This document shows, piece after piece, positions 37,305 through 51,126 of a stretch of 64,000 bases of DNA. The notes under the pieces are model-generated. The model made no database searches. It saw only the letters and a program-made list of their open reading frames with translations, and was not told the DNA's origin. Each line of letters starts with the position of its first letter. Position 1 is the stretch's first letter. The stretch is from Prochilodus magdalenae. Lineage: Eukaryota > Chordata > Actinopteri > Characiformes > Prochilodontidae. The stretch is taken from assembly GCA_024036415.1 (NCBI GenBank), contig JAMWET010000477.1:739501-803500 (forward strand), written 5' to 3'. A program made the position numbers and the translations under genes.

Positions 37305-37605
37305 GAAAAAGAGAAAAGAAGAAAAAGTATAGGAAACAAGAGTATTATAGAGTATAAGACGAGGAAAAAGGGAAGAAAAGTGAGAGAAAAGAGGGAAGAG
37401 AGAGATAGACAGAAAGAAAAAAGAAGAGAGGACAGACAGAGAGATGGGGCAGAGAGAAAGAGATAGAGAGAGATCAAGAGAGGGGTAGGGAGAGAGATGC
37501 AAAGAAAGAAGATAGGAGAGAGAATGAGAGACAGACAGACAGACAGACAGACAGGGTGAAAGAAAGAAAGTAAGAGGATAGAGAGAAGATACTGGGGGGC
37601 AGGGA
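37240..37605. repeat. long purine tract with (GA)n and (GACA)n
   Basis: Starts with about 22 perfect GA units (37257-37301), continues as irregular GA-rich sequence, and includes six GACA units at 37530-37553. Minus-strand ORFs of about 150 codons here are Ser/Leu low-complexity artefacts. Confidence 0.93.
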
Positions 37606-37639
37606 GAGGGGACAGGAGTAAAGCTGAACTCATCAGAAA

Positions 37640-37930
37640 CACGCCTTTGGGCCTGTGCTGGCCGGCACCGTAATGACCCCAACAAGACGGGAATCCCTTT
37701 TAATTAAAGTGGAGGGAAATCAGTTAAGCAGATGGTTGCCGACAAATATTAGGGGAAATAGAATGTGTAATGTGCTGAGCACTTATCATGCCTATTTTCC
37801 ACAGCCAGCCTAAACTGATAAACAGCGCAGGGCCTTGTTAATCAACCTTAGAACCTCTAAAGCCTCTGATAAGGAGCAATTCAGGATCTTTGTAAATTAG
37901 CTTGAGATGTGGCTAAGACTCCGACCCACC
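37640..37930. promoter_or_regulatory. candidate conserved non-coding element
   Basis: Repeat-free block with TTTTAATTAAAG, CTGATAAACAG, TTGTTAATCAACC and GTAAATTAGC words, that is homeodomain, GATA-like and forkhead-like cores. Compositionally distinct from the flanking simple repeats. Inference only. Confidence 0.35.
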
Positions 37931-40900
37931 CGTACACACACACACATGCACACAAATGCACACTCATATGCAGGCCAGCCAGACGAGGGGGAGAAACTCT
38001 ATCAGTCTAATAGCCTCTGTGCCCTGGTGTGAAAGTTTTGGGGGAGAAAATGTGCTTTTTCTCTTCATATTCCATAAAAAAGCACATCTTTCTCCTATTG
38101 GTGGTTGTTTTCCCCCTGCTGTTTGACCCCCGTGCCACCAGGCCCGGCACATGCTTATCAGCGACAGAGAAGAACACCCCACCCCCCCCGGCGGGAAATA
38201 ACGATGGCTGCCCTTGCAGCGGCCAGCCTGAACAGGTCCTTCACCCCTTTTAAATCGGGCACAGGCGGGGGCACCCTGTGTTTACTTTGCAGATGAGTGG
38301 CTGGGAGACAGATGCGGGTGTGGAGGGGGTGCGAAGGTGGGGGACGAGTCTGAAACAAGCGCAGAAGGACGCAGATCAGACGGCAATTTTTGACTTGGAC
38401 AGCAAGCATCATTGGCCTACTCAAGAACACAATGTAAAAATAATGACAATCATTTGAGTTGAGTCAAATATGAATAAATAAATCAATAAATATTTAATTG
38501 CCAAGTGAAATAAATCTAATTCCAGTCATAATGAATCTAAATGAACTTGTGGATAGGGATCCGAACTGGCAGATTTTTTGATCTATGTTGCAATTTTATG
38601 ACATAAATAATGTACCTAAATAATAAATGGCATATTTATGCAGCTGCTACACCTGAATACCACAATGTTGTAGCATTAATATACACTACTTACTGTGCTA
38701 AATATCCAGTTTTTGGTTTTTGATAACTTCGGCAGACAGGTAGCTATGCTCACCAAGCAACATAAGGTATATAGATGTGTTTAGCTACAGAAGCTAATTG
38801 CATGGGTTTCTATGTAGGACCTTTTTAAGGACATGCTAAGAACTGATAGATATATTTTTGATGTTTTGCTCTAGCTAATTGGCCTTCTCAGTCACAGCCT
38901 TAGCAGTGGGCCCTTGATTTTATTTTTTTTTTTTTGGATTTAAAATTTTTTTTTTAATGATTACTAAGGGACTAACATAAGTTAGTGAAAATCACATTTT
39001 AAAATATGTGTTTAAACCACAGCCTAGTCAAATTCACAACTTGTATGTAAGTAAATGAATAAATAAATACAACAAAGAAGGATACTATAAATCTGAGTAT
39101 GATGTTTAGTTATTCTTACAGCAAATTTCATGGCTCGTTCACAATCTAACTTTCTGAAATCTGTCAGTATCAGCTGTATTTTGAATCTGTTCTGAACTAA
39201 TCCCATTAAAAAGTCATACATAAAAAAATGTCTGACCCGCTAATAGCTGCGGGTCTTTGCACGCACAATAGTATGAACAGCACGCTAGCTAGGGCCTCTT
39301 TTTTAAATGTAGGAAATGATTCATCATAGGGTAGAAGGTAATTGTGCTGGAACATCCTGCTGCCAAACCTCAGCGCACTGATGGCCTCCAAAAATTTCAT
39401 TTCTGTCGCATCTATTATTCTCCCAATCCCGGCACTTACGCTGACTGCTGATAAGACTGCTTGAATACTGATGGGTAGGATTTTAGCACTCAGTACATAA
39501 AAGAAACCTGGCTGGTTTTAGCTTTGAAAAGCTGATAAGAGATGAGAGCTTTGGCCAAAACTCTTGTTTGTACAAATACTATATGATCCACAGCATATGG
39601 GGAGAAAGATTTTTCATATGGACAATAACTAAGGAATAGTTATTGTTTCTCTTGGCGAGACTGTCCTAACTGCGATATGTGGAAGTATAGCACTCAAAGC
39701 CATAATGTACTGAATCTGAGATGGGTTTGAAAGGACATCACTGTTCCTCATATTGTTCTTCTTTGCTATGTTGTTCAAAACGCAGCACAGCATTTTTCAG
39801 CTTTAGGTCTCCAGGTCCAACAGGCCTGTCCTTCCAAACCATAGAGCCTTTAGCGAAAACAAAACCTCAATGAATCTGATTTTACCTCTTTTATATTTTA
39901 CCTTGGCTAAAATCAAAAACACATTTGCTGGACGCTTCCTTCCTCTATCTCGTCAGAATGCCTTCTGTTTTCTTCCCCACATCTTTTGGTTTTCTTCTGT
40001 ACAGCATACAAACCCGAAACACACGTCACACTACTTTTTCTACCATTGCTGTAACACAAATCAGGTTGCTGGCATCTCTCTAGCTTGTTTAGAACAGGGC
40101 TGAATGGTTGGATAATTGCGAGGAGGTGCTCAGACGTTTATCAGCGCGGTTTAGAAAGTAGGGCAGTGCAAAGCGGGCAGTGGGGTCAGGGCAGCACAAC
40201 CCAGCCTGCTGCCTCACTCAGAGCGTTGCCATATGTCGGACGCGAGCGGTGCCAAAAGCAAACACAGCGAACACCACCCAAACCACCAACGCCTTGAGGG
40301 ACGTAGGGATGGTCTTTAAGCAGAACTAAACAGATGTCTGTGAAAGAGGGTCTGTTTCGCTTGGGTATCTACTCCTCAGACAGCTGCCTGAAAAGGTGTA
40401 AGCATATCCAGCGGTAAGTCTTAGGGGAGCAAAAGGGGGACGAATTTTAAAAAGAAGTGATCAAATCCTTTTCCAACATCAAGCTAAATATAGCTATTAC
40501 AAAAACAAAGAAAACAGATTTATTGAGTCATGTTATTGGTCAATCAGAATCGGGAACAGGAAAGCCTTAACTTGCAATAGCAACTCTAGAGGGCAGCAGT
40601 AGGGGATACACTGGCTTAGTTGACATTAGAGATGGACATTTCCAGTACAATCCACTCAAAGTTTGTCAGGTTTTCTCACTACTGCATTTGGCACCACCCC
40701 ACTCCTCATACAGTTCTATGACTTTCATGATCACATTAGTTCATATTATAGTGCAAATTATTTCATGTTTTAATGTAAACTAAATGCATTACTAAATACA
40801 TTTGTACATTATGCATTACCCTTACGTAGCCTGCCATTATTTATCATTTTAAATCCAAAGTAATTCCAAAGCTTTATGTCACATGGATCCTGACTGAGGA

Positions 40901-40985
40901 GTTTAAATCAAACATGTGTTTATACTGTGAGGCAAAAAAGATAATGTGGGAAACATTGAGCTTGTAACGAGTGCCCTTTATTGAT
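37931..40985. other. intergenic, no gene seen
   Basis: AT-rich anonymous sequence. GC-richer patches at 38000-38350 and 40130-40310 have no recognisable coding content. Confidence 0.7.
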
Positions 40986-41099
40986 CACGGAAGAAAAACC
41001 CGCCGCTCAACATAACCTAAATGGCTGAGATAGTAGGCACAAACACTGACACCACCATCCCAAAGTCCCAAAAGCAGCACACTAAACTCATAAACATAA

Positions 41100-41362
41100 T
41101 GCTCAAACAACCACATGCATAAATAATGTTTCTCTTATTGTAAGCCCTGTGTCCCCCTGGGACACTCCATGTGCGGCACACCTACCATGCATCCACAGCC
41201 AAATTAGCCGGTAGTGTCCAATGGTCAGCTGTGTCAGTGACCACCAAGTCATTTCACGATTTGTGACACCAAAGTACTTCCGGCGCCGACGCGAGTGGCT
41301 GCCTGTTCCAGTAGCTCCGTCCGTATTGTTTTTTCTTGAATTTCCCTCTGGGATCAATAAAG

Positions 41363-41428
<66 letters not shown>
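41100..41428 (+). mobile_element. LINE-type 3' end with (TATC)n tail
   Basis: The segment ends TTGAATTTCCCTCTGGGATCAATAAAG and runs directly into about 16 TATC units (41363-41428). This junction is a frequent 3' terminus of fish non-LTR retrotransposons. The body is too short and diverged to name the clade. Confidence 0.6.
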
Positions 41429-44400
41429 CCAATCCTTGCACTACTGGGGCCTCAGCATTACCTTGGCCGCAGTGACAACCACTCATTCTACAGTAATGGT
41501 AGGCATTAAACACATACACATCGTTCAAGCTAACAATAACTGCATATACGAATAAAGTCTCTCTCACTGTGAGTACAGCATTCTCTCAGGGTGCTCCACG
41601 GCCACTCTAGCCAGTAGTCGTCAGTATAATACACTAGTCCTGTTCCATGTGAACGGCTTTGTGCTAAATTCAACAAACTTTCATAACTGTGATGTTTTGC
41701 CCCCTTTTTTACCCAGCATGATTAGTTGCTTCTAATTAGCTAACGGTATTTGTGGATCATTTGGTAAGTTATGCAAGCAGTACAATATTACACAGATTTC
41801 CCAGGTTTTGTGGCTAAAATACACTGTATATAATATAAACTATACGTTAAATCTTTAAATAACAAGTGATAGCTGCTCCGAATATACAACTGGAAGGGTT
41901 CTTGATGTCATATTAGTGGCATGTATTTGCAATTAATTTTAGTTTAATGGCTTTAGTGATAATTGGTACCTGGTTAAGAGGCCCCTAATGATGTTTTTTA
42001 ATAGCATGTTAGAACCAAGCTACTGTTAAAGCACACAAACATTTTAAACATTTAAAGTTTAAACATTTAAAGCTGCTTTACAGTGACTCTTTCGGTCAAG
42101 TGCTATGCAGTGGCATAGTGCTCTATCAACAGACTGAAATCTATTAGTCAGTGGCCAATCTAGGACATGTAAAAGGGCTGGTGTGATGTTCTACATCACA
42201 ACTCCCAACATTAACAATGACTTAGCATGATTAGATTGATGTAGACATAATTATTCTATACAATAAAAATAAGCTGAACATCATTACAGATCATGTTTTT
42301 TTTTTCCTCCAGAAATAATTAGGGCTGTATGGTTGAGCTCTGAAGGACTAGAAGGCCCTTAGGGTTCCCTCATTGTATTCATAAAGACTGCACTCAGCAA
42401 GTTAGGTAGCTAATGCTAATGTTGTTGGCATGTACTAGCATAGCCATGTCCCAATTCTGTCCCTCTAGTCATAAATTAACAGTTACACCACAACTATCTT
42501 GATAGGTTACACCTGAAATCGCTTTTTGGTCCTGAACCGTTTCTCCTCACTCACTCTTTCCCTCCCTCGCTCTGATTCTCACACTGACAGCATCTGGAAT
42601 CGATTGCTGTGAAGAGTCACATGAAGCCATAAAGTCCTCAAAGGCCTGCAGAACACACCAGGGGTGGGACGTCAAACAATGCCGGCATAACGGGCTGCCA
42701 ACACACACAGCAGCTCTCCAGCCTGAGGGAGGAACAGGATGAGTAGAGCAGGATGAGAAGAACATTACTAAGGTAGCATTAGCTAAGGATGAGAAGAGCT
42801 GGATAAGAAGATCTGTGATGAGCAACCTAGAAACGAAATGTTCACTCATCACCTGTAGTCAACATTCGGCTGGCTCATCTTTCCTTCATTAAGTACACCT
42901 ACAATCTACAGTCTCTGTCTATTTTGTCAGCTCCACTTACCATGTAGGTGCGCTTTGTAGTTCCACAAGCTGCACTGATTGACTCATACCAGTGCAACAC
43001 ACACTAAAACACCCTCACCACATGTCACTGCAGTGCTGGGAATGATCTGCCATCCTGCTTTATGGTCTTATAGAAGTATTTATTGAGCTTGTTCTAACGC
43101 TCCAGAGGTCTAATATCTCTAATTCTGGTGTATGCAAGTGTGGAATAGGGTGGTCTATGGATCGATTTTTATTTCTGCATATCTACTTTTCTAGTGCAAA
43201 GAGGTGTTTATTCTGTGCCAGGAAATTTGCTATACTACTTCATGTTATCAACATAATAATGCAAAGCTGCTACAATTCCACAGAGATACTTCTCAAAAAG
43301 TTATCCTCTGCAGTGGACTCCATGCTTATTGCAGCATTCATTAGACTAATTCCCCCGACACCAACACTGATGATATCTTCACTGCAGGTTTCGGCACAGC
43401 TTTTGAGGCCAATAATGTAATCTGGTCATGTCAAGATGACCTCATGGGTATGAGTGAGGCCATTGTCACCGCGGTCCTTTTAGTGCTTGAGGTGGGGGGA
43501 AGCAGGAGGGTGGCTGTCACATCACAGTAATGCTCTATCGATTCCCCATATCCGTTACACAGTCTGAGAAGAGCCACTCAAACCCGATACGCTTTTAATA
43601 GGGCAGAAAGCTTCAAACAGTATGGCGGTTTAAAAGGAGGACGAGCTAGCCTGCTATACCAAAAATGACAGCACACCCCCCCCACACACACATACCTTAC
43701 TGCACCCCAGAAACAAAAACCTGCACTTCTACAATTAAAGGTAAACGGAGTTGCTGGGAGTTTGTCTGACAAGTCCTGAGCATGCCTTCACGTTTTCCTC
43801 CCTCGCTCTCGCTCCCTCCACAAACACTCCCCCGTTTGATTTCAGAGGTATAAAAAATTGCGTTGGCCCGCGCGTGAGAGCAGAAATCTTTGTTGGATCT
43901 TTGTCAAACCAGCACTTTATTGTTAACAAATGCTGCGTTTGATACTGGCTACAACAGGCAATCCTTCAATGTTTGTTTGTGCTGGAGGTGAAAACGACTT
44001 GCTAACACTGAGGGGAGAGAGAGCTTGTGAAAGAAAAGCTCCAGCAGAAATGGCTTTCTTTTCTTTAATGTCGTGCAGGAGTCAGCGATGCTTTTCCACT
44101 CATTAGAACAGCTTTGAAGTGCATGGATGAAACCTGAGCTTAGGAAATTTGACAGAAAAGAAAATACCAGAGCGAAAGTTTTCTTGCTTTTCCTACAACG
44201 CTGCAAATTGCAGTAACAAATCCACATCCTATTGGACCGTAATGGCTTTTTAAGTAACTGTGAAAATATTTCTTTAAATCTTGAGTGCGTGTTGGGGCCT
44301 CTTTGCATGACTTTCACATTTGGCAGCAAGAACTTTAAGAAATTGCGAGTTCTGAAACTTTAGTTTAAAGTTACACTGTGTATATATGGAGCACCTTGAA

Positions 44401-44560
44401 GAGCAATGTGGAGAAGAACTATGTGATGCTGTCAAAAGCTCCCATTAAAAGATCAAGCGAGCGAAAACAAGAAGAAACACATATGATCCTCTACAATCCT
44501 CATCACAACATAACTGGTAATGTACCTGCGTAAGAAAGATGTTAGAGGTGCAACAAATCC
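41429..44560. other. intergenic, no gene seen
   Basis: AT-rich, with short chance ORFs only. A small tandem AAACATTTAAAG repeat lies at about 42035-42072. Confidence 0.7.
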
Positions 44561-44869
44561 AATGTATTGCCAGTCACAGCAACATCAGTGATGTTCTACA
44601 GGCTTAGAAAATGGTTCTAGGTACACTCCTAATAGCTGGAATATTAGGTCCTAGGAACAGCCTTTAATTCACCTTTAGCCTTTAGGTACACCTACAATAA
44701 TTCAAGGTTCTTTAAGCTTTAAAAAGGTTCTTGACATATCTCACATCTCGTTTTCAAAAAGGTATGCTGGTCCACTAACCTTTAGTCCACAACTGCAATT
44801 CACAGAGTGACTCACATGTACTCCATATTTGAGTGTGTTCTTTGTTCTCCACAGTGACTCATGTTTCTT

Positions 44870-45062
44870 AATTAATTAATTTATTTGTTTATTCATTCAT
44901 TCGTTCATTCATTCCACTTCTAAGCCAATTATCCTCTTGGGTCACAAGCGGTTTTGGAACCTATCCCACTTTCTTTAGGGGAGACGACAAGAAACACCCT
45001 GGACAGGCCAGCAATCTATCAGAGGGCAAATACACAGTCATACACATTCACACACAGCCTCT
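44870..45062 (-). mobile_element. degenerate LINE/SINE 3' tail, reverse orientation
   Basis: Begins with an ATTC repeat, then CACTTCTAAGCCAATTATCC, GGAACCTATCCCA and CACCCTGGACAGGCC, the reverse complement order of the family seen at 28685-28796. Confidence 0.6.
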
Positions 45063-45079
45063 ACTTCTTTCAGTTTTAA

Positions 45080-45480
45080 CAAGAATGCTTACATGGTGTT
45101 ACTTTAAATCCACCAATTAAAAGGCTCTTTCTGGACCCAAAGATGGTTCTTGTATGGTGCTGCTTCTAAGCCTCTCTCTATATATATTTATGAATTAGAA
45201 AACCTTTAATAGAGCATCTTTGAAAACTTCACACTCACACAAAAGTAGTTCTTTTAAGAACTGTCCATTACAATGCTTTTACAGTACCAAAGTGGTTGTG
45301 CTATGCCATCACATCAAAGAGTCCCTTTTGTCACCTTTCTAAACAAAACCATTTTACAGAAGTTCTTTACAAAGGAAGCACAATGAAGCATTCAAATTGT
45401 TCTTTGAGTTATCATGGTTCTATATACAACCACTGTCTTTACTCAAGAACCCTTGAGGAACCCTTTGTGAAGGAAATCCC
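45080..45480. mobile_element. GGTTCTT-type MITE fragments
   Basis: Repeated GATGGTTCTT, GTAGTTCTTTTAAGAAC, AGAAGTTCTTTACAAAG and CAAGAACCCTTGAGGAACCC words without clear ends; probably several overlapping old copies. Similar debris lies at 44580-44720, 45990-46030, 46980-47110 and 47900-47930. Confidence 0.45.
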
Positions 45481-45534
45481 ACTCTCACACACACTCATGC
45501 AGACACACACCCGTCAAAACTCTCTCATCAGCTC

Positions 45535-45830
45535 GTACTAAGCCCCCTTAAATCAGATAAGCCATCGGGGTGGCTGCAGCGGCCAATGGCTGCCCAGCGT
45601 CGGGTGCGGTACTTCAAAGCTGTGGGCCGCAGAGCGCCGGGCCTGGCTCTAGCCTGATGTCATTATTGAAGTCTCAGGGTGTGATATCCGTGGAGTAATT
45701 TGCCATTGACAGGTTCAGAGCCAGCCTTGCTCTCCCCGGAGGATCGCTTGCTTTGAAGCTATTTGGCCCTAAGCTGTGAATTATTCTTCGCAGACTCCTT
45801 CTACCTACGGAATTAATCCGTTCTTTCTTA
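45535..45830. promoter_or_regulatory. candidate conserved non-coding element
   Basis: GC-balanced, repeat-free block with CGGGGTGGCTGCAGCGGCCAA, GATGTCATTATTGAAG and GTGAATTATTC words. Not coding in any frame I can justify. Inference only. Confidence 0.3.
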
Positions 45831-45839
45831 ACTACACCC

Positions 45840-48420
45840 GCAGAACTACACACACATATACTGTATGCCCATACAGCAACACACCCATTCACACACCCTC
45901 ATACGCATTACCTTTGTCAGTTCCTGTGTTTGCACATTTAACTTTTTTTTAACTTTCAATTGATTTATTTATACTCACTGTGGAGAACCAGTTTTGGTTG
46001 GAAGGTTCTTTGGAGAGCCATTTTTGTATATGCAGTTGGGAACCTCCACAATCAGACCTAGGCTGATTGGTCTAGATGTGATCAAGACCTAAAGATTAAA
46101 AACAAACAAAACTAACACCTCTACGATAATTCTTCTGTTAGCATTATCATACAGTTAACAGTCATTAACATTAATGGTTTGCGGGAATTCTAGATCGGTA
46201 ATACAGCTAATTAAATAGGTGCATATAGTGTAATGTTAACAACACTGAAAACAATACTGAAAGTTAAAAAAAAATCTAACTCATAGGTGTTTCACACTGA
46301 CAAACCTCCTTTCTTCAAACACAGGTCTTTAGGAAATCAAAAGTGGTTCTTCTGTGACCTCACTCAAAGAATCTGTTCATGCACATTTTGTGTTTTTAAG
46401 AGAGGAAGATCATAAATCTATAAATCTATTCATTGGCATGCCATGACCATAGATAGAAGACCTATTAATCCGTAGCCACATAAACTGATTTTCTTTTGAA
46501 AAGAAGGCATATAACAGAGGTCTAGACCTGCCATCAACTCTTAATCAATCTATCCATCTAGTTGTTGGGCACTATCAATCTAATACATCTAACCATTTGG
46601 AATAAATGTTAATCTATATTTTGCATAAACCTGATTTTAACTGTGATTAATTTGCTCAGATACTCCACCTTCTCTTTTACTCTGACCATATAAACCATCA
46701 AGGCTGTTGATCGCCTGAATAAGCTGCAAGTTTCTCTGCCCCCGTTGCTACTGCAACTGACCTGCAGTGTTTCTGCACTTCTGCACATGCTGTTTCTATA
46801 CAATAGGACTATTAAAGGTACATTAACACAGCTAAAAGCAAACAATGTTCACAGCCACACACAATTTTTTTTTCCTGTATGTTTATAGATTTGTCATAGC
46901 AGTTTGTCATACACAAAGCCACTAAACATTATGCTTATACAGTTTTACAAAGACAGATTTAAATGGAACCAAAATTGCTTTGGAGTATCATAAAGGAATG
47001 CACTCGGTTCTCTGGAACCTTTTACTGGATGGTTCTTCAGCGTACCATTTTTAAAATGTGAGGTGGAAGTTTGAGAGATTCTTGTTAAAGTTTAAAGAAC
47101 CTCCAACATAATTAATATAATGTTCCATCTAAAGGATTTCCTAGACCCATATGTCCCCGTCAAAAACATTTAGGACCTAAAGAAACAAAATTCAGATACC
47201 ACACATATCTTGGCAGATCAAATACAGCTGGGGTAAGGGAGGGAAATGAAGGAATTAGATTTTTGGATGAACTATTGCTTTAAAAACCACAAGGCCTGAT
47301 GCTTGGATGAGCTGCCACGTCCTGTCCCCTGTTGTCTTCGTGCCTGACCCATGGGTTGCTGTGCACTGCGCCGGCCGCAACCCATCCCTCAGTCTGTGTC
47401 AGCACTTAGCGGACATCTGTGCTGTGCCAAAGTGCTCCACATGGCACCGCAGGCAAAAGACAAATGAGCCCGTGGCTCCAGTGCCATGCGTGCCCAGGTC
47501 CATGCCACCAGACGCAGCATGGGGAAGAAAAACAGAGCATAGAGCGAGTGCAGCTCCACAGCTATAGCGGCTAACTCAGCAATTAAGCCCACACTAAAGA
47601 GACATGGAAGGGGCTAACCTTGTCTAGTTAGAGAGACCGTATGGTCAAACTAATACACTGAAGAGTTTCTCAGGCACTGGGAAATTAATCAGAAGTGCCA
47701 TCACGGGGAACATGCAAACCTCACCGCCTGAAACGAAGATATTATTCATAGCATAGCAGTCACATCAGTATTCATAGCATAACAGCATTCATAGCAGTGG
47801 TTAGGTAAATAATTTGGTAAAGACTCATTCATTACCCCAAATGTAATCAGCTAAGACATGTTTGGCATCTGAAGTTCGCTTGTTTTGATCTACACTAAAG
47901 CTACACTCTTAATGAAGGTTTCTTAGTGGTTTTTGGCCATTATATATTCACATGTGGTTTCAGATACTGTATGACACCCTGTTAACCACATTAGCATGAC
48001 TAAACCAGTATTGGGTGACTGAACAAAGATATTTGATTTCAATAAATTATCACCTTCAAAGTGGGGACTGACTTTTTGGATGACCAAATCTATTTAAGCA
48101 CACTTAACCAAGATACCACATACCATTCCTGACACTGCTCTCACATTCACCAATAGAAGCATATTAGAGGCCTACATGCAAAAGCAATCCACTGAACAGC
48201 TTTCCTTTGTTTTACTGTATATTTCATACAATATGTCCTTCATGTATTCTTTGGCAACACTGGGACAAATGATGATGCTTTGTAGCCTGAAGCTTGTAAA
48301 AAGTTCAAAGAAGACGTAAGCCGTAATTGAACATTTAAACTAACTAAAGCTAGACGAACTCTACAACTTACATAAGCTTACAATAAGTTTACATAAGAAA
48401 TTGAGAATAGCTGTCGCTTT
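45840..48420. other. intergenic, no gene seen; GC-rich patch at 47290-47620
   Basis: Mostly AT-rich with MITE debris. The patch at 47290-47620 is GC-richer and holds an 86-codon + strand ORF from 47307 with no recognisable family or splice context; I treat it as non-coding. Confidence 0.6.
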
Positions 48421-48424
48421 TGGA

Positions 48425-48730
48425 ATCAACCTGAAATAACTGTAGTTTCTAGAAGAACCTAGTAGAACCATACCTTCTAAAACAAATCTGGAAATGTAGC
48501 TTTAATAAAAATAAATCAGGAGGTTCTTTAGAACTGTAGCTTCTATACACACTCTAGACCTGCATCTTCTAAAATAAGCATAGTAGAACTGTATCTTTTA
48601 CCATAAACCTATATGAATGGTAGGTTCTCCAGAAGAACCTTGATCAGTAGCCTCTATAAAAATTGTTACAGCTTCCAGCTCTAGAAACTATAGCTTCTAG
48701 AATAAACCTAGAAGAACTATAGCTTCTGGG
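48425..48730. repeat. degenerate minisatellite (GAACTGTAGCTTCTA type)
   Basis: Many diverged copies of a unit of roughly 35-45 bases containing GAACTGTAGCTTCTA, then AATAAACCTAGAA. The same unit resumes at 49425-49600. Confidence 0.7.
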
Positions 48731-49135
48731 AGTCGTAATGTAACATGAAGCTTGTGAGGAGTGTAAAGAAACACAGGAGTGTTGCAGTGTATAATGTGAA
48801 CAGATAGGGAAGGTGCATGTCCCCTGTGTGTGTTTGTGAGTAGAGTCTACAGGAGTGGCTTTAATGATTCCCAGATCAACCATGGCATGCTGGGAGATGG
48901 GAGCGAGTAAAGGTGTGTGTGGAAAAAGCAGTGAGGAATGGGTGGAATGGCAGGAGGATTGATCTTATGTGCCGGGCGTTTGGATAAGGGAAAACTGAGG
49001 CAGGAGTTTGGAAAAAAATAGGGCAGCAGGAGAAGCAGGAAATCTCCCTGAGGAAGAGGGGAGAAAGGGCCTATAAAAAGACAAAAGAGGCAGAAGGCCA
49101 TGTGGAGTGACTCCTGAAACAGAAAGTGGGAGGGG

Positions 49136-49285
<150 letters not shown>

Positions 49286-49424
49286 CCCACTGCTTTATTC
49301 CAGCAACCTGAGATACACACGCACACACACACACACACACTTAAATATGTTTTCCGTACATATACAGAGACACACAGTAGTATGTAAACGTCAGCGACAG
49401 CCTTCATTTATTTATAACAAACAG

Positions 49425-49600
49425 AAGAACTGTAACATCTACAATAAATCTAGAAGATTGTTAGCTTTTATAAGCTATACTCTAGAGAGTATGTAGCATT
49501 TAGAATCAACCAAAAAGATGTGTAGCTTCTATATGACATCTAGACTATTGTTTCTAGTATAAGAATAGAACTGTAGCTTCTGTAGGAAATATAGACTTGC
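49425..49600. repeat. degenerate minisatellite, second segment
   Basis: Copies such as GAACTGTAACATCTACAATA and GAACTGTAGCTTCTGTAGG match the unit at 48425-48730. The two segments are separated by about 700 bp that includes the GA tract. Confidence 0.65.
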
Positions 49601-49666
49601 AGATAAAACTGATAAAACAGCATAGATACATTGAGGTGGTAATAGTGATCGGTGTGTGTTGATATA

Positions 49667-50364
49667 CACTGCTCAAAAAAATAAAGGGAACGCTTTTTAA
49701 TCAGAGTATAGCTTTTACTCAGTTCAACTTCAGGGATATTGATCTGGTCAGTTAAGTAGTAGGGAGGGCCGTTAATCAGTTTTAGCTGCTTTGGTGTTTT
49801 TCAGTTTTTGCAGTTGACTTGGGTCAGCGTCACTACTAGTACCATGGTGCGGTACTTGGACCCTACAGAGGTTGCACAGGTAGTCCAACTACTGAAGGAT
49901 GGCACATCAATATGTCCCAATATGTCTCCCAGTCTTAGGAGTACGGTGGAGATTCCAGGAGACAGGCAGTTACTCAAGGAGAGCTGGACAAGGCTGTAGA
50001 AGGTCCTTATCAGCTCAGTGATGTCCTGGTCCAGATCTGGGAGGAGATCCCCCAGGACACCATTTGTCGTCTCATTAGCAGCATGTGGAGGCCATACAAA
50101 CTACTGAGTACCATTTTGAGTTGCTGCAATGGAGTTTGGGTTAAATGGACGAGCCTGCTGCATCATTGTTTCGCTTTGATTTTCAGGGTGTCTTTGAATT
50201 TAACCCTCTGTAGGGTGATCATTTTCATTTCCATCAAACAATGTGGCATCCTTTCATTCCTAACACATCACCCAGTCTATATGAGGAAAGATACTCTGCA
50301 CGATTTTTTTCCCATTGAGATCTGATGTGTTTTCAAAGTGTTCCCTTTATTTTTTTGAGCAGTG
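49667..50364 (+). mobile_element. internally deleted Tc1-like transposon
   Basis: Flanked by TA (49665-49666, 50365-50366). The left end CACTGCTCAAAAAAATAAAG is mirrored by CTTTATTTTTTTGAGCAGTG at the right. At 698 bp it is less than half an autonomous copy. The transposase N-terminus is joined to its last codons, so the centre was lost. It would need transposase in trans to move. Confidence 0.92.
49844..50110 (+). pseudogene. remnant of Tc1-like transposase ends
   Basis: ATG at 49844 opens MVRYLDPTEVAQVVQLLKDG, typical of the start of this transposase family. After about 40 codons it passes into text matching the C-terminal end (WEEIPQDT ... region), without the DNA-binding remainder or the catalytic core. 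Confidence 0.75.
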
Positions 50365-51126
50365 TATTTGGTTATTGAGGCTTCTGTCAACTGTTTTATT
50401 TTCTGGTTTCTTCTCGGATGCTGAAAAAGGAATAAGGTCTCTTTGACTTTTGCACAATAGTGTTGATAAATGGCCAATCATGCTGTGTATATATCATGCA
50501 CACATAAAACACTTTCCATAGATCTCTGTTCATAAGTTTCAGTGTTTGGTTGCAGGTGTCCTGTTTAATTTTCACAGATAATTAGTAGCACTAGTAGCAC
50601 ACAAGGAGACTGTAAAGAAAGCTAAACAGAAAGCTAAAGAACATCAAGAATTATTATGCTATTATGTTATTACTGTATACAAAATTGTACTTTACAGAAA
50701 ATGTTCAAACATGCTGTCTGTAAACACTCACATAACATTTATTCAAATAAATACATCCAGCCAAAAATAAAGACTCTTCTTTGCATATGCTTGCATGCAT
50801 ATGCACACCCACAAAGCTGGAACAGTGCAGTCATTAGAGCCCTCTTACTTATGTAAGGGATGAAAATAGACCAGCATCAACCCTCAGAGAACCAGCAAGG
50901 AATATGAAACTCATCTGAGGTCCTAGTGCAGGCTCTCAGTGCAGAGCATTCACGCACAAACACATTATGAATATGTCCCATCTGTATTGTGTATATTTGT
51001 CAGTATCTATATACAGCAACAATATGTCCTTTGTGTCATATATGTATGTACCTACATGCAATATTAATAAACATCTCACATGTATAAAAGAAATGTTCCT
51101 GTAATAATCACATATGTTCCTATATA

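Noticed and set aside
37199..37685. minus-strand ORFs of about 150 codons
   Set aside because: Ser/Leu repeats come from the GA tract; no domain is visible.
47307..47567. 86-codon ORF in a GC-rich patch
   Set aside because: No recognisable family, no splice context and no repeats of a coding pattern; more likely non-coding.
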